Of a DNA stretch of 36,675 bases, positions 32,601 to 36,675 are shown in pieces. Location of the stretch: positions 1 through 36,675 of the forward strand of contig CALXUC010000014.1 in NCBI GenBank assembly GCA_944391575.1, read 5' to 3'. Position numbers and translations under genes: made by a program. Source of the DNA: an uncultured Clostridia bacterium (GTDB lineage Bacteria; Bacillota; Clostridia; TANB77; CAG-508). Position 1 is the stretch's first letter, and each line of letters starts with the position of its first letter. The notes beneath the pieces were generated by a model. It worked only from the letters and a program-made list of their open reading frames with translations, was not told where the DNA came from and made no database searches.

Positions 32601-34709
32601 TATTGCTTCTTTAAAATTATCTTCGTATATATCTGAAATAGCATTAGAATACGTATCTACACCTGCTTGCTCTGCGTATATTTCTGTAAATTTAGATTTA
32701 TTTACACTATTTAAATCTATACCTATTCTTGGTTGTATAATACCATACCCTTCTACTACAATACCGTCTTTTATAACAGGTTTATTTAAAATATGCATCA
32801 TTGCACCTACTAATTCTAAACCTGTATTTAGTGGTAATACTGTATCTCCATCTAGTGTAATAACGTATTTTATTTTAGGTATGTTAATTTCTTCATCTAA
32901 AGTATTTAATATAAAATTATCTTCTGCTTGTCTTTTATTATTTTTTAAATTACCAATTCTATTTTGCACTAAGTAATTATTAAATTGGTGTAGCATTCCT
33001 CTTTTTCTTTCCCAACCTAAATATTTTTTCTCTGTACTAGACCAATTTCTTTTTCTGTAGATAAATTGAAATATGTTCATATCTTTTTTAGGATATTTGC
33101 TATTTAATTCTATAACTCCTTCTTTTGCTGCTTTTATTATTTCTTCATCTTGTTTTTTATGTTCTTCATTTTCTGTTGTACAATCTCCTAAAACTGCAAA
33201 ATATAAATTTTCACTTTTATTTGCTAAGTAAAATACCTCTAACTTTCTTAATAAGCTTTTAACTTTTTCCTTAGAATTTGCAATAGTAGGTATTACTACA
33301 AAAGTCTTATTATCTTCATCTATTCCATCTAGTACATTTATTTTTGGTATAATTTTAGGCTTTACTCTTTTTACTAATATATAATTTAATATTTGCAAAT
33401 ATATTTCAGAAATTGGGATATATAGTGCTAACATTATTAAATATGCATATATTGCTTTTATATATTGAGACATTATAATTCCTAAAATTAATGAAATTGA
33501 TATTGTTACTGTAAAAAAAGTTATAACGTATAAAGCCTTTTTTTCTTTACAAGTTTTCTCTTTAGATTTAATATTTAATTCTTTTAATAAATCTTTTTTA
33601 CCATCGTCTATTAAGTAATAACCTATATGTTTTTTCTTTTCATTTTTTAAATCTTTTCTACTTGCTAATGCTAAAACTTTATTTGCAATAAAAATCTCAG
33701 ATAAATTGCTCTTCTTTGCAAGTTCTTCAATAACTCCCCTATAATATACTTTAGTCTCATAAGTCATTTTATCATATATTTTTAGCGGATCTTTTTTTAA
33801 AATATCTTCAACAGTATTCATAGTATCAAAAATTTCTTGGAAATTAATTCTAGAAATATTTTTAATACTAGTAATAGCATTTCCTATAGAAACTTTAGAA
33901 ACAGCAATAATAAAATGCTCTTTTCGTATAATTTGGTCAACACTTATCCCCTTTTTCTCCACTATTTCCTCTAAAGCTTTTAAATATGGATACCCTCTTT
34001 TTCCATATTTTTTTAAACTATATGCCATATATTCCACAAAAGAATATTCTTGTTGTAATCCTTGCTTATGTTGAAATTTATTATTCTCATTATTTGTATT
34101 GCTCTCATAAGTAGTATCGTTCTCTATTGTACTCATTAAAATGCTATGTGCTTTCATTTTTTGTTTTTGGGCTACATCTATTTTTTCACATATGTCTTTT
34201 ATGTTTTGAATTATAGAGATTTTTAGAAAGTTTGGTAAATTCCATAACTCTTCCATAGTTATGTTTTTGTTTTTTTGATATACTTCTAAAGATTTTTCTA
34301 TAACTTCTTTATCTATCTGATTATTAGTATATTTTACAATTTCGTTTGCTAATATATATATTCTTGCAATCCCTTTATAATTTCCATTTACTAAGCCCGG
34401 TAAATTAATATATTTTTTTAAAGTAAGTTCGTTACATATTGAGCGTACAGTTTCTTCTATAATATAATAATTATCTAAAAGCCATTCTCCTGCAGGATGA
34501 ATAGCTATGTTTTGTTTTATATTTTCGTTTAGTAATTCATATACTTTTGTTATATATTGAAAGTCGTTCTTTAATTGGGTAATTGGATACGTTTGTTTTT
34601 GTGATTTTTTACATACGATTTGCTCTATAGATAATTGTTCTATATATTTTTCTAATTGTTCTTTGTTTAAGTATATTTCATTGCCTTTTAATACTCTATT
34701 TTTTTCCAA
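26637..34709 (-). CDS. Giant NdvB-like protein: GT84 glycosyltransferase, glycoamylase-like and GH94 phosphorylase domains
   Basis: 2,690 residues, the usual size of cyclic beta-1,2-glucan synthase-type proteins. Soluble N-terminus (1-390), two membrane segments (about 395-445), a GT84 domain with VVIPTIANSKEKV, ITLDGDTVLP (near 620) and NHRWIRGDWQ (near 765), further membrane segments (810-850, 925-965), a glycoamylase-like domain (about 1015-1420; TSSTNIGLSLLAVISAYDL), and a C-terminal GH94 part with GYYQSGGAIGYRDQLQD (near 2240) and catalytic-region GSGDWNDGF (near 2381). Known members polymerise or process beta-1,2-glucans at the membrane; the product here is not proven. The start is TTG with AAGGAG upstream. 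It begins 149 bp after the DUF6273 prepilin gene; only a weak promoter is visible. Confidence 0.9.
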   Translation of the reverse strand: MEKNRVLKGNEIYLNKEQLEKYIEQLSIEQIVCKKSQKQTYPITQLKNDFQYITKVYELLNENIKQNIAIHPAGEWLLDNYYIIEETVRSICNELTLKKYINLPGLVNGNYKGIARIYILANEIVKYTNNQIDKEVIEKSLEVYQKNKNITMEELWNLPNFLKISIIQNIKDICEKIDVAQKQKMKAHSILMSTIENDTTYESNTNNENNKFQHKQGLQQEYSFVEYMAYSLKKYGKRGYPYLKALEEIVEKKGISVDQIIRKEHFIIAVSKVSIGNAITSIKNISRINFQEIFDTMNTVEDILKKDPLKIYDKMTYETKVYYRGVIEELAKKSNLSEIFIANKVLALASRKDLKNEKKKHIGYYLIDDGKKDLLKELNIKSKEKTCKEKKALYVITFFTVTISISLILGIIMSQYIKAIYAYLIMLALYIPISEIYLQILNYILVKRVKPKIIPKINVLDGIDEDNKTFVVIPTIANSKEKVKSLLRKLEVFYLANKSENLYFAVLGDCTTENEEHKKQDEEIIKAAKEGVIELNSKYPKKDMNIFQFIYRKRNWSSTEKKYLGWERKRGMLHQFNNYLVQNRIGNLKNNKRQAEDNFILNTLDEEINIPKIKYVITLDGDTVLPLNTGLELVGAMMHILNKPVIKDGIVVEGYGIIQPRIGIDLNSVNKSKFTEIYAEQAGVDTYSNAISDIYEDNFKEAIYTGKGIYDLDVFYEVLNNAIPDNLVLSHDLLESTYLKCGLASDIFLMDGYPTKYTSYVSRNHRWIRGDWQISNWIGSKVSNKEKSIVNNPIDRLSKFKIFDNLRRSVFPITALILLFVNYKLTFVLGLISVLMPLILDLINYIVYRKETNERQVNFSHNVSGIKKSILKGILEVVTLPDKVCTSINAIVKTLYRLKTKNNLLEWVTAEEAELLNKGDLMSYYKKMWFSVLAGLFMIIYFTYPRIFLGLVWVFAPYIMWYVSKPKKVKTYKDIITGEEERYVKNIAKRTWSYFEKYMTEENNYLVPDNYQEGKVALRTSSTNIGLSLLAVISAYDLKFISINKALELLENVINSICRLVKWNGHLYNWYDIRTLEPLKPRYVSSVDSGNFVGYLFVVKSFLIEKSQNKDLIDKINNIINNTNYLALYNSKIRLFSIGYNIEEGKLTDSYYDFLASEARQTSFISIALRQVNPKHWNNLSRTLTVLNGYKGLISWSGTAFEYLMPNIIMKKYEDSLIDESCKFLIMSSKIYANKLEIPWGISESAFNLKDLYGNYQYKAFGIPWLGVKRGLADEIVVAPYASVLAIDEDVKGVIDNLKEIEKLGGTGDFGLYESIDFTPERLQLQEKYSVVKTYMAHHQALILLSINNLLNSEILQKRFYDNPEIEAIDILLQEKMPRNIVITKSKKEKVEKLKYKDYEDYAERVINKLSPIYENTNFISNNDYVIFMNDKGEGYSRYKDIYINRYKKTNEEREGINFYIKTSGKTYSTILNNISKLPTNYTVTFNEAENIFERLDGNISSKLKITVSPEDNVEIRNLSFKNFGEEKETLEVNSILEPVLSTAHQDYAHPAFNSMSIEFEKVRDNIIIKRRMKTIEEENIFLAVTLYSENTNDIEYEIDRKKIMGRNNNKLLELNELEKEKILKTVNPMLLLRKKIEVESKDKTDLTFIMVIADSRENAINLIEKYKNTEKIRETFELQKAKVEAENRYLMLKSKNILNYQEILRELAYKNYFKKNYVYTLANGFENKIYLKDNLWKFGISGDLPYILVKIKTELELETLGEVLKAYEYFRLKNIKIDLVIINEEEYSYNDKLRNLIEYEIQNNQIAYMINNGIYVLSNIAKEDLETLEFRANLIIDVSKGNLDTIIKEQKQEYFEHQKYWSLNNKDIVIKEVEDSKKEIGKTDFLDNLKFCNEYGGFTQDGKEYHIAISKNKKTPIVWSNILGNENFGTVVTEIGGGYTWCKNSRLNRITAWNNNPILDMPSEIIYVKNTETEDYWTLGYSVIPKDIEYNIIYGFGYVLYKQIYDELLQENQIYVPTEDNIKVNYINIRNLSNKPKKLKILYYIKPVLGEDEIETNSQIYTDLDMDNNIVSFKNLGNKFDIDDTVDNSNTNIAYISSSEKILSYTGSKKGFIGAGNICNPEALNRNGAILLDNQNSIYEEGVVVLEIEVELNEYENKEITLILGEENSYEKVIEVKKKYADIEKVKEELDNVKAYWNNIINRLQVRTPDEATNIMLNGWNIYQTIVSRLYGKTGYYQSGGAIGYRDQLQDTIGVKYLDKNLLKEQIIKCATHQFKEGDVLHWWHEESKRGIRTRFSDDLLWLPYAILEYVNYTGDYEILQEKIPYLEGEVLPEGCDEKYDLYLPGDEEGTLLEHMERALGKGINIGENGFIKIGSGDWNDGFSTVGNKGKGESIWLTFFVCYILDLIIKDPKIEVNMDLEKILVELRKNLNNKAWNGEWFKRAITDSGKIIGSPKNEECKIDSIAQSWSIISNAVSKDKQIEAFSSVEKYLIDYENKVFKLLTPSFDKSNLNPGYIRRYINGVRENGGQYTHGSIWLIWAATILGYNNKAFEYYTMFNPINHSNNREEADKYMVEPYVIAADIYGENNLVGKGGWTWYTGASAWFYKIGIEYILGLKIRDGRISVKPCVPSDWNEYKIRYMFGESVYNITVKRSTEDKFIFNGIEIPEKEIKLVDNGKINDIEVNFRD

Positions 34710-34810
34710 AAATATCTACACTCCTTTTTATGATATTTTTTCCAAAAATAGAGATTTTATACATGGAAGTGATTCAGTTTTTATATTAACGCATTATTTT
34801 TTAAAATCCT

Positions 34811-34844
34811 GTCGCTCAGAGCACCTATAGGCGCTCTATGCGAC
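34811..34844. promoter_or_regulatory. Conserved hairpin 14 bp after the second variable region gene
   Basis: Minus strand: GTCGC, AGAGCGCC, loop TATA, GGTGCTCT, GCGAC; all 13 pairs form with one GU. Where it differs from the hairpin at 20358-20391 the change improves pairing, and the 4-nt loops differ. This fits a DGR homing hairpin. Confidence 0.75.
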
Positions 34845-34858
34845 TTTCACACGTTTTA

Positions 34859-35830
34859 CTATTTCGTCAATGTCCATGGGCTTTCATCGCTTCCGTTTCC
34901 TGCTGTAGATGTGTTTATTTTGACTCCAGACTCTAGAATTACAATAGGGGCAAGGGCGTGACTGCGGCTAGCCCCATACTCGCTGCCGTCGGAATTCACG
35001 TAGTACAAGTTGCTGTTGCTGAGAGTGCCAAAGCTATACACAAAGCGCACGTAGAAGTTCGAATTGCTCGAATCAGCAAACACATTGCGAGACGCCATCC
35101 AACTATAAGTTCCAGCCAATTTTTTACCGTCTGCTGTATCACTAAATGATTGTACTGCAGCTAAGTCGCTTTCGTGATGGGTTTGTTCCAAATAGGCTCT
35201 TGTTCCACTTGGTATGCTTCCTCCTGAATAGAATTTTACATAGCTTGTACTTATTGTTGCATAGCTACTTGGATTACTTGGGTCACTTCCTAAATGTCTT
35301 GTACTATATCCATATGTTCCTTCTCCATATGGTATTGATTCATCGTTTAATATTTGTATTGCATTTGCATATCGTGTTTTTGCTGTTGATGCTGTATTTG
35401 AACCTAATGTGAAATCTGGTCCGTTATAACATACTATTTCCATATGTCCATTATTATCTAAATCTAATATTCTCCATTTATCATATGTCTCTCCCTCATC
35501 AATAACATCATTACCATTACTATCTACTTGTACACTGTAATTTACAAAGTCGCCTACTACGGCTACTTCTTCTGGGTCTACTCCTTCATTATCAGTATTT
35601 CCTGTTAAATACTCATCTATTTCATTCATTAATGTTTGTATTTGATCTGATTCTTTTTTTGAAGCATTTTCATACGCTTCTGCTGCCTGTCTTGTTCTAT
35701 TAAATAATCCGTCTCCCGTTACTGAGCCTATTGCTACTGCAGCTAATATTAGCATTATCACTACTGTGATAACTAAAGCTACTAAAGTTATTCCTTTTTC
35801 CTTTTTATACATATTTTTTTCTTTTAACAT
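34859..35830 (-). CDS. Prepilin-like protein with DUF6273-like C-terminal DGR variable domain
   Basis: 323 residues. EKGITLVALVITVVIML is the class III-type prepilin signal and helix, then an acidic helical stretch (to about 85), then the DUF6273-like domain (90-323) with FVNYSVQVDSNG, YDKWRILDLDNNGHMEIV and the near-invariant GEGTYGYSTRHLGSDPS. The variable segment lies at about 243-295, followed by ALAPIVILESGVKI and the SPWTLTK end shared with the larger target. It is the minimal form of the same adhesin without Ig/Fn3 spacers. The start has GGGAGG upstream, and the 22-bp-motif promoter drives it. It is probably displayed on the cell surface. Confidence 0.86.
   Translation of the reverse strand: MLKEKNMYKKEKGITLVALVITVVIMLILAAVAIGSVTGDGLFNRTRQAAEAYENASKKESDQIQTLMNEIDEYLTGNTDNEGVDPEEVAVVGDFVNYSVQVDSNGNDVIDEGETYDKWRILDLDNNGHMEIVCYNGPDFTLGSNTASTAKTRYANAIQILNDESIPYGEGTYGYSTRHLGSDPSNPSSYATISTSYVKFYSGGSIPSGTRAYLEQTHHESDLAAVQSFSDTADGKKLAGTYSWMASRNVFADSSNSNFYVRFVYSFGTLSNSNLYYVNSDGSEYGASRSHALAPIVILESGVKINTSTAGNGSDESPWTLTK
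34946..35104 (-). other. DGR variable region VR2
   Basis: About 155 bp, aligned with VR1 without gaps from TGGATGGCGTCTCGC to GCCCTTGCCCC. Of 41 hand-counted differences, 27 have A on one side. Conserved positions are mostly third codon bases and whole codons such as TCC GAC GGC. VR2 keeps more AAC/AAT codons than VR1 and so may be closer to the template. Confidence 0.82.
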
Positions 35831-35859
35831 TAATTTTTCCTCCCTTTATCTTTACTTTT

Positions 35860-35907
35860 ATTATACCTCTTATTTTCTTTTTTGAGAACAAGCTATTATG
35901 CGAGTTT
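35860..35907 (-). promoter_or_regulatory. Promoter with shared 22-bp upstream motif (DUF6273 prepilin)
   Basis: TATAAT at 35860-35865 on the minus strand, with the motif at 35886-35907 exactly 20 bp upstream, identical over 22 bp to that at 24061-24082. Flanking and spacer sequences are unrelated, so the motif itself is under selection. Confidence 0.65.
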
Positions 35908-36019
35908 TTATTTTGCTTATTTTTTCTCAAAACCCTTGATACTATTAAGTTTAAGAGCTATGTTTTATAGAATTTTTTATTTTACTATGTATTATTTATT
36001 ATTTTAAGTATAGCCAAAC

Positions 36020-36113
36020 AAAGATAGACCTATACTATTTTTAATTAAATATATAACACAAGAATTATTTCCAATATTCTTGCTTATATCTAATCTTAAT
36101 ATAGTTCTATCTC
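36020..36113 (-). terminator. Terminator of microsatellite small gene, copy 3
   Basis: GATAGAACTATA pairs with TATAGGTCTATC (11 of 12), with an inner stem CAAGAAT/ATTCTTG, followed by TTTGTTTGG on the minus strand. Confidence 0.65.
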
Positions 36114-36149
36114 TAATTTTACTACTATTTAATTTTCCTTTTTTATTTT

Positions 36150-36263
36150 CTAAATGACAACATACAATATATATATATATATATATACAGCCATGCGGGT
36201 TTCAGCGATTTTTTCTAATTTTTTTATTTTATTTTTTTCTTTTAATTTTAAAGTTTCTACCAT
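36150..36263 (-). CDS. Small protein with (AT)n-encoded C-terminus, copy 3
   Basis: 37 residues: MVETLKLKEKNKIKKLEKIA, then ETRMAV, then YIYIYI from an (AT)10.5 tract, then LYVVI and a TAG. The DNA after the tract matches copy 1, but the tract is one unit shorter, so a different frame is read and the end differs. It has a good AAGGAG site and a TTGCAC-17-TAAGAT promoter. Function unknown. It is followed by its own terminator and then the DUF6273 prepilin gene. Confidence 0.65.
   Translation of the reverse strand: MVETLKLKEKNKIKKLEKIAETRMAVYIYIYILYVVI
36167..36187. repeat. Dinucleotide microsatellite (AT)10.5
   Basis: 21 bp of uninterrupted AT in the small gene; two bases shorter than the tract in copy 1. 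Confidence 0.9.
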
Positions 36264-36297
36264 TTTTTTATTTTCTCCTTCTTCGTTATTTTCCTTT

Positions 36298-36326
36298 ATC
36301 TTACCATATATTTTTATTTTGTGCAA
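36298..36326 (-). promoter_or_regulatory. Promoter of small gene copy 3
   Basis: TTGCAC (36321-36326) and TAAGAT (36298-36303), 17 bp apart on the minus strand, shared with copy 2. Confidence 0.7.
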
Positions 36327-36360
36327 GACTAAATTTTACCAAATTTTATTTTTCCATTTT

Positions 36361-36675
36361 TTATTTTATAACAGCCTTTTTATTATTAAAAGCTATTCCA
36401 TACTTTAATACATTTGTTATTCCTCTTTCTTTCATATCTAAGTAATATTCGTTTTTCTCTATTTGTTCTAATGCTTTTTCTGCCATTTCTTCCATTTTTT
36501 CTTCTTCTTTTACTGTCTTAAATTCTAATATTATACCAATATTTCCGTCTTTCTTCTCTATTTTCATATCATATCTTCCATATCCACTTTCTCTATTAGA
36601 TTCTACAATATAATTTTCTCCCATATCTACTAATAATCCTAATACAAATCCGTGATAGAAATTTTCTACATTTTC
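36361..36675 (-). CDS. C-terminal part of a PD-(D/E)XK nuclease-domain (AAA-ATPase-like/DUF1703) protein, runs off right edge
   Basis: The frame is open to the window end and reads ENVENFYHGFVLGLLVDMG, then SNRESGYGRYDMKIEKKDG and IILEFKTVKEEEKMEEMAEK. FYHGFxLGLL, SGxGRYDM and the ExK of LEFKT are the nuclease-fold core at the C-terminus of gut AAA-ATPase-like proteins (PF08011). The N-terminal ATPase part would lie beyond 36675. An internal ATG at 36624 is not the true start. Role unknown. Confidence 0.8.
   Translation of the reverse strand, partial: ENVENFYHGFVLGLLVDMGENYIVESNRESGYGRYDMKIEKKDGNIGIILEFKTVKEEEKMEEMAEKALEQIEKNEYYLDMKERGITNVLKYGIAFNNKKAVIK

Overview
The window is AT-rich (well over two thirds A+T by eye), uses the standard code, and carries almost every gene on the minus strand with AGGAGG-type ribosome binding sites and sigma-A style promoters. 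The gene content (bifunctional AdhE, TnpV, DUF6075, class III-like prepilins with a KGITLxALVIT signal, a giant NdvB-like glucan synthase/phosphorylase, DUF4143 ATPases) points to an anaerobic low-GC Bacillota of the Clostridia, probably a gut lineage. No species is claimed.

Region 1 (1-3089) looks like the right end of an integrated element. A 3' half of tRNA-Gln(TTG) at 3042-3089, still followed by a tRNA-type terminator, loses tRNA identity at the anticodon loop, as expected for a tyrosine-recombinase attachment site. Inside lie TnpV, a DUF6075 protein and a small RiPP locus: a 67-residue Cys-rich precursor behind a strong promoter, an attenuator-like hairpin, and a radical SAM/SPASM maturase. 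A methyltransferase runs off the left edge.

Region 2 (3096-10970) looks like ordinary chromosome: a fused ATPase-permease ABC transporter, a copZ-copA copper operon with a consensus promoter and adjacent operator-like palindrome but a frameshifted copA, and a large GT-C-like membrane protein.

Region 3 (11000-24530 and 34810-36330) is the unusual part. Three genes encode secreted prepilin-like proteins. One carries RCC1 propeller repeats. Two end in a DUF6273-like domain whose last about 155 bp of variable sequence has the hallmarks of a diversity-generating retroelement (DGR) variable region: no indels, 41 substitutions almost all at codon positions 1 and 2, invariant flanks, a GC-rich end, and a conserved hairpin just after the stop. 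A relic of a reverse transcriptase lies behind the first. No template repeat or intact RT is visible, so diversification would have to act in trans. Upstream of each prepilin unit lies a repeated module with a tiny reading frame (MVETLK..., 37-41 codons) that contains a dinucleotide microsatellite, (AT)n in two copies and (TC)17 in one, so its C-terminus depends on repeat length; each ends in a related terminator. A 22-bp motif at a fixed 20-bp distance from the -10 box precedes two of the prepilin units. Four copies of a structured inverted-repeat element with covarying stems and a conserved loop lie in the gaps of this region.

Region 4: adhE sits between these modules. Two DUF4143 AAA ATPases each lie downstream of a small antitoxin-like gene and a shared hairpin/CGGAAT-repeat segment; a C-terminal relic of the first ATPase lies near the second. 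A very short DUF4258-like toxin plus YgiT-type antitoxin pair and the 2,690-residue NdvB-like enzyme follow. The right edge cuts a PD-(D/E)XK nuclease-domain protein.
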